From contig CAJNYU010001453.1 in assembly GCA_905331475.1 (NCBI GenBank), positions 1 through 64,000 on the forward strand: a DNA stretch of 64,000 nucleotides. The letters run 5' to 3'. The notes beneath the pieces are model-generated. The model was given only the letters and a program-made list of their open reading frames with translations, searched no databases and was not told the DNA's origin. This stretch comes from Rotaria socialis (Eukaryota; Rotifera; Eurotatoria; Philodinida; Philodinidae). Shown here piece after piece: positions 1 through 17,372 of the stretch (within the stretch, counting starts at the first letter, position 1; the number at the start of each line of letters is the position of its first letter). Position numbers and translations under genes: made by a program.

Positions 1-357
1 AATTGGTTGACCAATTGTACCTAATTCATCGGGTTTCACTGGTCGTGTATTAGATTGAAATTGTATCGCAGTCAGATCGCTCACAGTCCAATGAGGATCT
101 TCGGGTGCCACATTTCGTTTCCAGCGACCTGCACGACCCCGAGCAGTTGTAACAACCGGTCGGGTGGGTGGAGATGGTTGTGAACTAGTTGATATTGATG
201 AATAGCCGCTTTCAGACTGAATGTCACATTTACTCGAAGAGACAGGAGATGACAATGAAGAATGACTGCTAGTAGTAGACATCGGGAATGTTGACGAATC
301 CTCATAACAAGCATTTTTAGGAATACGACCTCTTCCTCGACCAAAGGGTGAGGTCAT
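1..357 (-). CDS. AGO: Argonaute-like protein, N-terminal part (cut by window edge)
   Basis: The minus-strand frame is open for 119 codons from an ATG at 357 to the left edge. It starts MTSPFGRGRGRIPKN, runs through a Ser/Thr/Pro-rich stretch and ends in the start of the Argonaute N domain (ELGTIGQPI). About the last 60 residues are nearly identical to the corresponding part of the Argonaute at 923-4549, while the first 50 differ. This is therefore the 5' end of a second, tandem Argonaute gene continuing beyond base 1. The ATG follows directly on a TAG acceptor, so it is either the start of a trans-spliced message or follows a 5'UTR intron. The short RG motif at the N terminus is common in Argonautes. 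Only the N-terminal part is visible, so Ago versus Piwi subclass rests on the similarity to its neighbour. Confidence 0.8.
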   Translation of the reverse strand, partial: MTSPFGRGRGRIPKNACYEDSSTFPMSTTSSHSSLSSPVSSSKCDIQSESGYSSISTSSQPSPPTRPVVTTARGRAGRWKRNVAPEDPHWTVSDLTAIQFQSNTRPVKPDELGTIGQPI

Positions 358-922
358 CTACGAAACAATGATTCTTGGAAAAGATTAGTAAAGTTCAAGT
401 GGAAACAGCCCATTTCATAACTGGTAGCTGTGGGGATTTCCCAGCACAAACTTTTAATCTAGAAAGAAAGTGTTTCAATTCGTATTATGTTTAACTAGTT
501 GTAGATCACGCGGAATCCAAAGGATACCGACATTGAGGATATAAATTTTTTATTTTTGTTCACTTTGTCATGGAATAAAAGAGGCTATATTTTTTTAGGG
601 TGCGTTGAAATAATTCTTTTACAATAAATTTCACACTACTGAAAATGACAATAATATTGGTGCATCTTAAATGTTAGAAGATCATAGGTAAATTTAATAT
701 TTTGATATTGGGTGTTCTTTTACAATAAGCACAGTGGTACAAACTGCTTGAGTGCAAGATTACAATAGAAAAATAATTTATTTCGAAGATTAATCAACGA
801 GAAGAAAATTTTCACCAATCAATCATATGCTTTTAGTTTTGAGTAAAATAAAAATATGAGATTATTAAACAACTCAAAAGCAAAACATGAAAATTAAAAT
901 AAACTAAAAAAATCAATAATGT
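358..922. other. intergenic region between the two Argonaute genes
   Basis: This 565-bp AT-rich spacer holds the 3' flank of the upstream Argonaute and the 5' flank of the downstream one. No open frame with homology was seen. A pyrimidine-rich tract ending in AG lies directly before the ATG at 357. Confidence 0.6.
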
Positions 923-3900
923 CTATAGAAAGAAAGGGCAATCATTCGCAATCTTCCCACTTAGAACTATACGTTCACTTGTGATTGTATTCTTTATGTC
1001 TTTTTCTTCACCAACAGCAACAAGAGGTTCTGAAACAATGGATTCTCTAAAAGAAAACGAAAATACAACAACCCGATCTAAATGCAAGATTGAACTCACG
1101 TGTCTGAATCATCGGTATTCCCTACATAATAAGTACCACGCAATGCTAATAAATCTGCATATTTTACTGGTGCTGGAATCGACACTGAACGAGTACATCG
1201 AGCATACGTATAGCAAAGAGCATAGGTCAACATTTGAACTTCATCCGGTCGTAGTTTATTATCATCGTACAACACATGATAATGTGTTGGTCGACTTGTT
1301 CCCTAAAATATGTGACGAACATCAAATATCACAATCCAACATGATCTGAATGATTTCATCTTACTAATGCTCCATGATGACTGTTCAAATAAAAATCATA
1401 AGTAGTAGGATTCGTAATATCATGCGAATCGACTACTGTACCGGCTTGTACGTTCTTGTCTGAGTTCGTCGGAAAGAATCTTGTGTGATGTCTCTTATTA
1501 ACAACAATATATGTAAGATATGGTCGATACACGGGTGACAGTTCAACACAAGCTTCACGTATTGCTGTGAGTTCTTTTTCGAAGACAGTATCGAATTCAC
1601 TTTCAGATATTCCATCACGATACATAACGATGGCGTTTGGGGGATAACCTCGATGTCGTTCATATTGCTGAATTAAAGACTTCATGATCGCCTTCATGTC
1701 GACGATGTATTCCCGACTTTCATTTCTTGCGCTTTCTGGTCGGTGCTGTTGATAAACTTCTTTGAAATATCGACTAGGTACATCATCAGCTGATGCAACG
1801 ACAGCTACAACAGAAGGTTGACTACGAGCACTTGGTGGAGCATGACTGAGATCGGCTCCAACATACATGACACGATGACCATGCGAGAAGAATCGTTCGA
1901 TAACATCACTAAAACAATTGAAATATTTGAACATTAGTTAAATGCCACACCAAATCTGAATATCTGTTCCGAATACACTTACTGCACTTTTAGAACAGCA
2001 TTTATTCCATTAAGTTTTGTATTTATTTTTAGTAAAATATTGTTCAACTTCGCATAGTCCCATCTCGCTTTATCTTTTTGTTTTCCAACTACTGCATTTC
2101 TCTGTTGAATCATTTGCGTGACGGCCCCATGGCCAAACTCTAATTCACACTAAAAATAACACAGATATATAGTTTTCCAGCAGAAGTCATCACTTTACCA
2201 ATTTCTTGAATAAACCATATAGGTCACTTTTCAATTTACCGTTCACCGATAAAATTACGACGAAAAAATTACAACCCTTATTTTTTTTCAAGATCTGGTT
2301 CAGAACACCGATTATTCCATTAATTGTGCTTTTTCTTGAATCATATTCTTCATAGATTACGGGTGGGCAGCATTCCATACCTCGCTCTACAGCAATATTG
2401 GAAAGCTCATTGTAAAAATCTTCACATGCATGTTGATCTAGTGATGATAAATTGATCATTCCCCAAACAGCTGGAAACTTGGCTGGTGTGTGAAATCGAG
2501 TTGGCTTCATCTGCCACGTACCCATATCTCGAACTGCACCAGAAGTGACATGATACTGATCAGTGTAAACTATTTCAGGCATCGGTAGCACCCGGGCTGG
2601 TAATGTCAACATGTCAGTCGAAACATTCATATTCCAAGCAGCAATAAATGGATCTTCTTCGAAACATTGCTTTTTAGGATTCTTTCGAATCTCGTTAATA
2701 GATTTAATATAAACGGAAGGATGCATTGTTGACTGTCTGCACATAAGAGCTCTTTGCTCATCAGTGATTTTTTTTACTCTAGCTGGTTCAACGTCAACAA
2801 GCTCCATTGGTATATACGACCTATTGTGCATCTCTAATGTCGGCAAAGATGGGTACCTATACATTGAAAAAAAGTAGATAAAATTGCGGTACGGTAAATT
2901 TTTTTCTCTCAGCGTACTTCAACACCAGTCCATAATGTTCTTTATAATAATTTTCAACTGTGACCGTTTTATTTTTACTTCCTTTCCATATGAATTCTTG
3001 TGTTGACGCCGATTTTCCTAATTTGGAAATACTATATACTATCGGTTTACTTGCATCTTGTGATCGAACTCGGACATCTATTTATGCAAAAATCCAACAC
3101 TTTTAAGCTTTTAATTGAGAAAAATGCTTACTTTTACAGTGTTTGAGTAGAAAATTCATTTCAATTTGGTATGTCGGATTTCTGATGTCAAGAAATTCAA
3201 GAACATCATCGCCATGAACTTTCTGAACATTTCGTTGACGACCACCATATCGTTTTTTACCACATGGACTGTGTAACATTATTTCACAAAGAAATTCAAG
3301 AAATGGTTGTTTTTTCATAAACACACCATGATTGACTATGATAATCGAAATGAAGAAAAAAGTTTAGTGTGTGTAGAGATGATCTTTCATATATAGTATC
3401 TTACTATCAAGGTTCATTAGAAGGTGATGTGCTCCTTTAGAAAAGACAAGACATGAATAAAATCCTCGCCATAATGCTTTTCCTAAGCCAAGATCCCATT
3501 CTCCATGTTGTTCAGGTGTAGTCTGTGCAAAAAACAATCTATCGTAAATAGCAGTTGCATGAAATGAACAATTTTCATGCAATGCAATCGATAGAATTTG
3601 TTTGATGATATCAAGATCTTGTGGTGTGTTGTTCAATCGATTCTCTGTATGAAGGATTTCATCAAAGTTCTGTATTAGAGCTAGATCAATCGGCTCTCCT
3701 GCTCTCCGAACGATGACTTTGTGAGTTACTAGTCGATTTGAGCGATTTGGTGCTTTTATTTCTTGAACAGTGGCCTGAAAATTGTTATAATGCAGAAATT
3801 CAAGAAGAGAAGACTGCGTTACTTACAGTTCCGTCAATATCAAATAATGGTTGATTGAATGTGAGAATGGTCGATAGGTTATCGAAGACAATTTTATGTC

Positions 3901-4549
3901 GATCGATTTTTGTATATTTTCCACAATATTGTTGCAACCATAAGTTGTATACTAGCCTGTAGTTTTAGAAATAGTAGGAGGTTAGTAGAAAAGAACAACG
4001 ATAGTTTGATTACCGTCGGCGATCACGATGAATTTCGAGATTCTTCCAGTCATGTATTTGAATATGATATCTGTAAACAAGACCTCTACGTGGATATTGC
4101 AGTATAGGAAAATAGTTGGCGATGACTTGAATTGGTTGACCAATTGTACCTAATTCATCGGGTTTCACTGGTCGTGTATTAGATTGAAATTGTATCGCAG
4201 TCAGATCGCTCACAGTCCAATGAGGATCTTCGGGTGCCACATTTCGTTTCAAACGATCTGCACGACCCCGAGCAGTTGTAACAACCGGTCGGGTGGGTGG
4301 AGATGGTTGTGAACTAGTTGATATTGATGAATAACCGGTGTCTGGTCTACTCTGGTCGGTTGTTATTGCTGGTGGTGACACTGACTGATCGATAGCAGGA
4401 CTATCAGAAGTTGACGAATTATCAAATGTCAATGGTGTCGAGGTTGTTGAAATATCAGTAGACGGAGTAATGGATGGAGGCGGTGGTGCAGCTGAATGAG
4501 TTGTTGATCGGGCACGCCCTCGACCTTTTTGTAGTTGAGCTGACGACAT
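923..4549 (-). CDS. AGO: Argonaute protein with altered catalytic tetrad
   Basis: This is a complete Argonaute-clade gene of about ten exons; small-RNA-guided silencing is the family role. Exon 1 (4549-4014) encodes a Ser/Thr/Pro-rich, RG-containing N terminus and the start of the N domain. Later exons give the linker and N domain (about 3956-3400), PAZ (about 3320-2920), MID (about 2860-1985) and PIWI (about 1911-1100). The last exon ends with CPFFL and a stop at 923. PIWI motifs seen are GADLSHAPP (first Asp), the Glu in [15 protein letters not shown] (second Asp), KRHHTRFF and FYLNSHHG. Where human AGO2 has ARYHLVD, with the fourth catalytic residue His, this protein has GTYYVGN, so Tyr occupies that place. 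The slicer is probably inactive or weak. A second Argonaute begins 565 bp downstream on the same strand. Confidence 0.93.
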
Positions 4550-5185
4550 AAATAAGAAGTCTGATGCAAGTCGGAATTCTCGAGCAACTGAATTGATGCA
4601 TTAGTACGATCGCCTAGAAAGTCTTTTCCTCACTGGGAATTTATTTTAGTTTTCTGTTCTTTTTCTGCTGACTCAATCCAATAGGTTGTCCAACCAATGA
4701 TAGCGTTTGAAATATGCGTTGGAAGTTAAAGAGGCCGTAGGTTTACATTTTCATGAACATCAATGTTCTGTGTGGTTCTGTCTAAAGATCATGATATATG
4801 TTTGGTACAACTTTTATTCTGTATAATATAGTCTGAGCACTATTGATCTAAATTTATTGGCAAAAAAAAGTGAAACTGATGATAGCGATAAGAAATATGA
4901 AAAAAGCATTGATATACTATACCATTGAATTGAGCAATAACATATGTCTATATTTTTTTCTGTTCAACTTTAGCTTGTTTTTATGTTATAACTTGATTTT
5001 TATTATGTATCACAATGGGAAAAAAGGAAGCGCTTTGGTACATCTGAAAAAAAAATGATTATTACAGTTTTGAGAAACAGTTAGAAAACAAAACAATGTA
5101 AGAATCGGATCCCAAAACGAAATGCCCAGATCATAGTAAATGATGAACTGTTCTTAGCTCAAATTACTCTTTTGTTTTTCATTGT
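4550..5185. other. intergenic spacer between PAQR gene and Argonaute
   Basis: AT-rich spacer of 636 bp. The short plus-strand frame at 4870-5058 has no recognisable domain and no splice context, so I regard it as chance. Nothing else was recognised. Confidence 0.5.
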
Positions 5186-6802
5186 TCAAGAAAACATTGA
5201 ATTGAGAACGCTGCTGATTGGCGGTACTGCACGTTCACGACAATCACCAATACTTGATTGATGCAGTGAAAGTACACATATCCCATAAAAGTGAACACAT
5301 GCCGCAGCTACCACAAATACATGAAAAATCTGATGGCTTTGAAACTAAAATAATAGAAGATTCAGGCAAATTAAAATAAGAAAATGAAAATATTGTTTTA
5401 CCCAAATATCGAAGTAACCAGGAGCTAATCGTTCGGGTATGCGAGCTATTCAAACTCACAAAAATAGTATATGTCAATCTATAAAAAAAAAAACATACCA
5501 GCATAAAGGCACGCTCCTGTAATGTACAAGACGGCCATGACGACTAACCATTGAGCAGCACCAGCTAAAATAATTGCATAATGTAAACATGCAATAAAAA
5601 GGAACTGAACATATTCTAAAGTTCATTAGCTTTTATAATTATGCAGACGAAAAATGCATGACATGATTTACAGCAATGTTGCTGAGTTTATTTCTACAAG
5701 TCTTGAATAGATTCAAGAGCTTTTCGTTTTCTTCTAAAAGACAGTAGTTTACATACTTGTAAAAGCATGTTTAAAACCGAATAATAATGCATAATGGGAT
5801 GTTGGAATGAAACCAAAAAGACCAAATGCAATAAAAAGAACTATAAAAATAAAGCAGTTAACAATCATTTTCTATATAACAAACAAAAACTTACGTGCTC
5901 GACATGTTCGATACTCTGGCGAAGCAAATTTATCCCACATCGAAACAATAATACATCCAACTCCTAATAAAACAGTTATCAATGTGTAGGCTATTTTTGT
6001 CCCGAATTCACAATAGAACCCATAATAAAGCCATGGAATGAACGAAGCAATAATCAATATTGATATACCACAATAATCAAGTCTAAAAATATTTTTATAT
6101 TTTGTTACGATCGAAACAAAATAAACAAGCTTTTATGTTTTCTCTCACTTGTTAAAAAGTTTCGCAACCTTCGGTGAATGACAATGGAGTGTATGATATA
6201 ATGTAGAAAATAATAAACAAAGAATAGCTCCGAGAAAAAAAGCACCAAACGTAATTTTTTTTTCAATATGAACTTCGCTCGATGGTCGTGAAATAAAATT
6301 AACAGCAATAATAATAAAAATGACTGTACCCACTAGATGTGTCCAAATATTAACCGTTTCCGTATGGAGTCGAAAGATCGATGCGAAACATTCTTTAACA
6401 CTTGGCATTGGTGGACGATGACCAGAAATAAGAAATTCGTTATCAACCAGCCAATTCGGAAGATGACTATGATCGACAACATATTGAACAACACGTTTGC
6501 CAACTTCGCGTGCTTGTTCAACACATTTTGTTGGAACTTCGAGTACGGTATCGATTAAGTTTTCATTATCATCATCATCATCATTACCATTGATGGGGCC
6601 TTTTTTCGATGGATGAGAATTATTTTGTGAATACGTCGATTTACTGTCACTGTCTTCGGCAGATCCACTCTAAGAACAGAAATCATTTTGTTGTACTTTT
6701 TTTCGTCAGAAATTTTTATCTTACGTGAGTTTTATCAGGCACTCGTCGCCGAATGTCTTGTTGATTTGGATTCGAATCCTCTGAGGATCTAGCGTGCTCC
6801 AT
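5186..6802 (-). CDS. ADIPOR: adiponectin receptor-like PAQR protein (copy 1)
   Basis: Seven-TM protein of the progestin/adipoQ receptor family, a zinc-dependent membrane hydrolase/receptor type whose AdipoR members act as ceramidases. Exon 1 runs 6802-6725 and exon 2 6669-6149; four further short exons follow, with the stop at 5186. The N terminus is acidic (a run of six Asp). It then reads FRLHTETVNIWTHLVG, LYHTLHCHS, LDYCGI, WDKFASPEYR, RIPERLAPGYFDIW and FQSHQIFHVFVV. The zinc ligands of human AdipoR1 (His in LYHT, Asp in LDY, two His in SHQIFH) are all present. It lies 427 bp downstream of a close paralogue in the same orientation. An acceptor-like AG lies 22 nt before the ATG. No frameshifts were seen. 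Confidence 0.93.
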
Positions 6803-7229
6803 TAATTTATAGGATTTAAATAATCTAAAATAAATTATCAACTGATTTCTAAAATCTTTCATTTCTGAATATCTAATTAGATCAATAGATAAAAAGTGGA
6901 ATATATTTTTAAAGTAGAAAAAAAAGAAGCTAAAATATTTCTTTTAAGTGTACATTAAATCATAGACGAATGAATGAATAAAGGCAAAACATCATGATTA
7001 ACATGTACTGAACAATTTTTTTTTTCAATTAAAATTGAAAAGTATGCAAAACGTTTGCGCTTAGAAGACAGAAGTTAGACAATAATAATAATAATAATAA
7101 TAATAAAGAAGGTGCCTGAAGATATCAGCAGGAAAGCACAACACATATATTAAACATGTAGTAAAAAAACCCGTAAAATTTACGGACAAAACTACATGGA
7201 TACAAAATCTTATGCTAATTCTGATTCGA
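6803..7229. other. spacer between the two PAQR genes
   Basis: AT-rich spacer of 427 bp. It contains an (AAT)n microsatellite at about 7081-7107. A TTATTTTAG acceptor-like signal lies 22 nt before the ATG of the downstream PAQR gene. No gene was seen. Confidence 0.6.
7081..7107. repeat. (AAT)n microsatellite
   Basis: About nine uninterrupted AAT units lie in the spacer between the two PAQR genes. Confidence 0.9.
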
Positions 7230-9420
7230 CTAACTGATTATAGAAGCTAGTGGAGCGTTGGTTGCACCTAATATGTTTCGGCAATCTCCAAAAAAGTTCT
7301 TTTGGTTGTTTGATAATACGCATATACCGTAATAATGAACACAAGCTGCAGCCACAACAAATACGTGGAAGAGTTGATGACTTTGAAACTTGAAATAAAA
7401 ACAAATTGTTTATTAAAGGTCAGCAAAAGAATAAGTTTTCTTTTTTTGATTTACCCAAATATCAAAAAGACCGGGAGCTAATCGTTCAGGTATTCGTGCT
7501 AAATAAAATTTAAGGAAATAAAATAAATTAACTCAATAAAATCCTAGTTTTATTTACCTGCATAAAGACAAGCGCCAATCAGATAGAGCGATGCGACGAT
7601 CAACAAATATTGAATGGCACCAGCTGAAATGCACAGAAAAATGCAAGGGGGAAACAGTGGACTTTTGGACTTGAAGTTACTTTGAGCTATCTGAAGTAGC
7701 TTACTTTGAAGTGTTTTTCAGCTTCAAATTTTCCTAAAGTTACTTAAAATTATTTTAAGCTACTTGTTCCAACTTGGGTGGTACTTTGGGCTACTTCAAA
7801 TAGTCTACTTGAAGTGCTTTGTCTTACTTTTCTACATCAAGTTCATCGTCGTCCCCTTGGAAAAATGACTCGTTTCGCATGAAAAAAATAAGCATAATCG
7901 ACTTGATTATAAAGACAACTTTGTTTACATCGATTCGTCTGTATATGCATAGACGGCGCAATACTCGAATAGAAAAGAAAGATAATAATCATCATACCTG
8001 TAAAAGCATGTTCCATACCGAATCGAATCATATAATGGCAAGTTGGAATGAATCCAAATACAGCAAATGTAATAAAAAGTACTTTGAAGTAAAACAGAAA
8101 GGTAGTGAGAAAATTTTCTTTCAATAACTTACAGGCTCGATAAACTCGATATTGCGATGAAGAAAATTTATCCCACATTGTTATGACAATACATCCGGTG
8201 CCTAACAAACCAATAAATGTTAAATAAGCCACTTTGGTGCCAAATTCACAATAGAACTGATAATAAAGCAAAGGAATTATGGATCCGATAATTAATAAAG
8301 CAATTCCACAATAGTCAAGTCTGAATATATCAATCAGCAATTATGGTCACATTACAAAAAAATAGTGTTTTTCTTACTTGCTGAAAAATTTTGAAATCTC
8401 CGGTGAATGACAATACAGTGTATGATATAGTGTTGAGCATAATAAACAAATAATAGCTCCAAGGAAAAATGCACCAAAAATTAATTTTTGCTCAATATGA
8501 ACTTCATCTGATGGTCTCAAAGAAAAATAAATGGCAATGATAATAAAAAATAATGTGCCCAATAGATGTGTCCATATGTTAACTGTTTCAGTGTGAAGTC
8601 GAAAGATTGATGCGAAGCATTCTTTAAAACTTGGCATTGGCGGCCGATGACCAGAAATAAGAAATTCGTTGTCAACCAGCCAATTCGGAAGATGACTATG
8701 ATCGACAACATATTGAACAACAAGTTTACCGACTTCACGTGCTTGTTCAACACATTTTGTTGGAACTTCGAGTACGGTATCGATTAAATCATCGGCTTGA
8801 TCGTATAAATTACTGTGCGATAAACGATTAGGATTCCGTAGATTATTATTCGGTTCTACATCATTGCTTATCGATGGTTCACTCTAGAAATAAAGTTTAC
8901 TTAATTTGATCTTGATTAAATTGCTTATGTATTCTGATCGATAGATATTACAATTAATTACTTATGATTGCACGTTAGAGAAGTAGAATAGTAGCATTTT
9001 ATTTCGAACGTAACAAGCAAATACATGACATTTGGCATTACTCATTATATTAATATTAAGGTACGGTCACTATGGATCATAAGCAAGAAAAGAATATTTT
9101 TCCATATAAGTCAAATTTTTATGTTAAGAAAAAATGTGAGGAATGTTATTCTTCAATTATTACTAATAATTCAAATATTGTTATTATCATCATCATGGAT
9201 GAACCTAGAATTATTATTAAATTAAATTTCGTATGTTTTCGCTTAAAATCGTTCTATTCTGTTCTGTTTTTAAGTATATATTGTTATTGTTGTTATTGAT
9301 TCTTACCCGCCGACGACGTAATGATCTGTGTCGAATTGATTGTTCATGTGAATCTCGATCATTAAATGGAATGGTATCTGATAATAATTGTTCTTTGAGC
9401 TTTTTATATGAATAATCCAT
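7230..9420 (-). CDS. ADIPOR: adiponectin receptor-like PAQR protein (copy 2)
   Basis: Paralogue of the gene at 5186-6802 with the same exon pattern. Exon 1 (9420 to about 9307) encodes MDYSYKKLKEQLL..., a different N terminus. After a roughly 420-bp intron the body begins with SEPSISNDVEPNN. The core carries FRLHTETVNIWTHLLG, LYHTLYCHS, LDYCGIALL, WDKFSSSQYR, RIPERLAPGLFDIW and FQSHQLFHVFVV, so all zinc-ligand positions of AdipoR are kept. It ends ATNAPLASIIS with the stop at 7230. Exon 2 shares a stretch of about 142 bp with copy 1 that is far more similar than its surroundings. The intron at about 7627-7998 is roughly 180 bp longer than in copy 1 and holds a repetitive insertion. GPS2 ends 193 bp upstream on the same strand. 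Confidence 0.92.
7645..7830. repeat. internally repetitive insertion in a PAQR intron
   Basis: Variants of ACTTTGAAGT, CTACTTCAAAT and AGTTACTT occur many times in both orientations over about 180 bp. The corresponding intron of the neighbouring paralogue lacks this stretch. Its style resembles the short-word repeat elements found elsewhere in this window, but I could not place its ends. Confidence 0.5.
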
Positions 9421-9613
9421 AAAAAAGATTTAGTTCTTTTTTTTTACGAATGAATTCTGAAAATAATTCTAGATAGTACATATAGAAATATATATATATC
9501 CAAACATTTAATCAATTTAAAAAAAAATATGAACAACATTAAACAGATAGACTAAGAAAAACAAATCTCATGATTATATTTATATGGACACAATAAGAAT
9601 AAAGTAAAAAATA

Positions 9614-12204
9614 CTACTGTTGCGGTTGCAATGGATAACCATTCATAATTGATCCATTCTTCAAAGGTCTTAATATCGGATGATGTGAGTAAACATTTGC
9701 TACTTGTTGTTTCGGATCAACTATTGGTTGTGGTAAAAATGATAATGGATTTAAATAATCTATAAGAAATAGAATGCTGTTCTTTATTTGTTTCGTTATG
9801 CATTTAATTGACATACTCGGCATTTGTGGTGACGGTCGCCCACGTGGCATTTGACTGGGATACTGACCTGATCCACCCTGAGCAGCTGATGATTGTGTCA
9901 TATAACCGAGATAGGCAGAAAATGCTGATTGGTTTTGTGGTGATGGAAAACTAGGTGCACCATTTCGAGCAGCGGCTTGAGTCGCCGAAGACGAATATGC
10001 TGAACCGGGACTTAATGGTCCTAAATATAATATCAAAAATTGTTCTTTAATTAGAAACAAGAAGAAGTTAAGTTTACTTGTACGCATTGAAGGATTAAGT
10101 GATGTACGTGATGATTTATTTGATGGTGATGAATAGATATGAGACGAAGCCGGACTACGTGGCCGTTTTGAACTAAGATTTGCTGTTGTTGTTGTTGGAA
10201 TAAATGAAGTTGGTTGAGATGGTTGAGGTGGCGGTGGTTTATATGCCAATAAACGATGAGATTGTTGTGCGGATAAGTAATGTTGCGGATGATGGGCATA
10301 TGATGCCATTTGGAGGTCTTTATAATAGATAAGAAAACGTTTATTGATATTTATAAGAACCAAAAATTTTCCTGGTGTATTTTACTCGGTGAATAAAGAC
10401 TTGTCCATGATGGCTCTTTTGCTACAGTCTGTTGGGAATGTTTTCGTCGGTCTTCTTCGGTCAATGCTCGTTTTAATAGATTACACTGTTCATATTTTTG
10501 TTGCTCTAGATCAACTAGGACTCGTTGTAATTCAAGAATATCTTTTGCATTATCTTCTAACTGAACCTTTGATGATGATAGTGCTTTCGCCTACAATAAA
10601 CACATTGAAATAATGATATTATTAATATTTATCTTTAGTTTACACTCTCATGCAATGTTCAACACTCGAAAAATCGTATTAGAAATGCTTTGGACGTCAC
10701 TCACAGAAACAGATCATGTTAGATATTTGTTCGCATTACTATCAGAAAAACAAAAAGTAGATTGGTGGTCAGAAAAGAATAATACAGACACACTGCGTTA
10801 GAAAGATATTCACCAGACAGCTAACAATGTTATTACTAAGCTGTCGTTGACATACCAGAGATTTCTATCTACATACCAATGAAGCTTTGCACTTCGATGA
10901 CTGTATAGCCTTGAAGAGATCGTTTTTTCTTATTTATAACATAATCTTTGCTCAGTTCGATGGTTGTGATTTTCTTTCGCAAAGGTCAAAAAACTTCTTT
11001 TCTTTTTACTGACTGTGACTGTGTGCATCGACTATTTTTTACAGTTGTCAAATTGATCTATACTACTGGAAACATTGTCTATTTGCCAAGTAAATTATAA
11101 AAGTACACTAACAATAGCGCGTTTCATGTTTAGTCAGTTACATAAAAAGTACTTTAATTTCGATAAAGACGAATGCTACGCAAACGACTTAATAAGAAAT
11201 ACTAACCCGTAAAAAAAAAGCACTTCATTAATATCTTTTCAATGGAATATAGAAAGCTGTAGCTTCTGTTCGGAATTCCCATCACCGAATCAGATGCACA
11301 CATCAATCATATCGAACCGAATTCCAACCATATAACTTCCTATTTTAAATGGTAACATGTTACCTGACGATACATACGTGGTTGAAGAAATGAAAGAACT
11401 AATTTCAACTGCCTCATCACAATTGCCGAATCATAACTCTTTCCCGGCAATGACTCATTTATGAAAATATATTATATGATAAATAGATTTACATTTCTAT
11501 CAAGATTAAATATCAACACAGATGCGATAGAATGGCAAAAGAATTGAATTAATTATAAATGCAATTTTTCTACAGCATTCAAGACGAATGATTCACTTAT
11601 GAATCATACTGCATCGCCATAGTGAAATGACTTCAAGCAGTTTCAATGATCTCGAGCACATAATCAACACCATGCGATGATTCAAAGCAGCGGTAGTTCG
11701 ATGATTAGCCTTTCGGATAGATTCGAACCGTTATTCCTAGTAGATTTAACCGATAATTGTTCTTCAACTAGCAATCCTTTAATGTTTCTAATGCGCGTCG
11801 CAGTATGTCGGTGGTAGTACAACATAGAAATCGCTTCCTGTGGTTTACTCAAGACCAATGCCAGAGAATTTATGCCAACGAGGGAAAAGCTAATTAATCT
11901 TTATCGTCACGAGTTTTTGTTTTACAAAAAGTTTTTCAGATTAAAAATTCATGCAAATCTCTATAGAACTACTGTAATGCTTCACTCCAGATATATCATA
12001 TATATATATATATATATTTGAGAATAAAGTTAAAAATATCCTCAGAACAAAAAAAGAAACCTTTTCTGCACGTCTTCTTTGCTTATCAGCTTCGTTGGCG
12101 TCTGCTTCTTCTTTTTTCTTTTGTCGTTCGCGTAGAACATGTCGTTTTAATGCATCATGCATTTCTCTTGATAACCTTGGACGTTCAATATGTAGAGCAG
12201 GCAT
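9614..12204 (-). CDS. GPS2: G protein pathway suppressor 2 homologue
   Basis: In animals GPS2 is a subunit of the NCoR/SMRT-HDAC3 corepressor complex and also limits TNF/JNK signalling. Exons with phases that join in frame: 12204-12061, 10590-10386, 10317-10078, 10020-9818 and 9759-9614. Exon 1 encodes MPALHIERPRLSREMHDAL, closely matching the conserved GPS2 start (MPALLERPKLS...), followed by a charged helix rich in Lys, Glu and Arg. Exon 2 continues a predicted coiled coil (LELQRVLVDLEQQKYEQCN), the part that binds the corepressor in mammals. The rest is low complexity and rich in Pro, Ser and Gln, ending MNGYPLQPQQ. Intron 1 is unusually long for this locus (1.47 kb). A pyrimidine tract with AG lies 25 nt before the ATG, and PIK3C3 ends 252 bp upstream. 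Confidence 0.88.
10591..12060 (-). other. long first intron of GPS2
   Basis: A 1.47-kb intron in a locus where most introns are about 50 bp. It ends with a short (TA)n tract at about 11995-12017, near the donor. The plus-strand frame at 10613-10801 has no recognised domain. No RNA gene was seen. Confidence 0.6.
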
Positions 12205-12456
12205 GTTTCGCTATACTTGTGAAAATAGTCTGAAAAATAATAAATAAATTTTCTCAATATCTGGCTCTTCATATGAAAAAGCAGCAAGGAAAGGATGGGG
12301 GCGAATCACACGTAGAAAAAAAACAAATTATGTCAACAAAAAAATAGTAATAATAGTAGTAATAAATAAAAACAGGTGAGTACAATTGTTCGTTTCGTTT
12401 TTCGCTAAGTATGTTTACACGTAGAATTTGGAAGCATGAACAAACACAGGATTCAA

Positions 12457-17372
<4,916 letters not shown>

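Noticed and set aside
81..344. 87-residue minus-strand frame at the left edge
   Set aside because: It is out of frame with the Argonaute N terminus, which is clearly homologous to the copy at 4549; the frame is a shadow.
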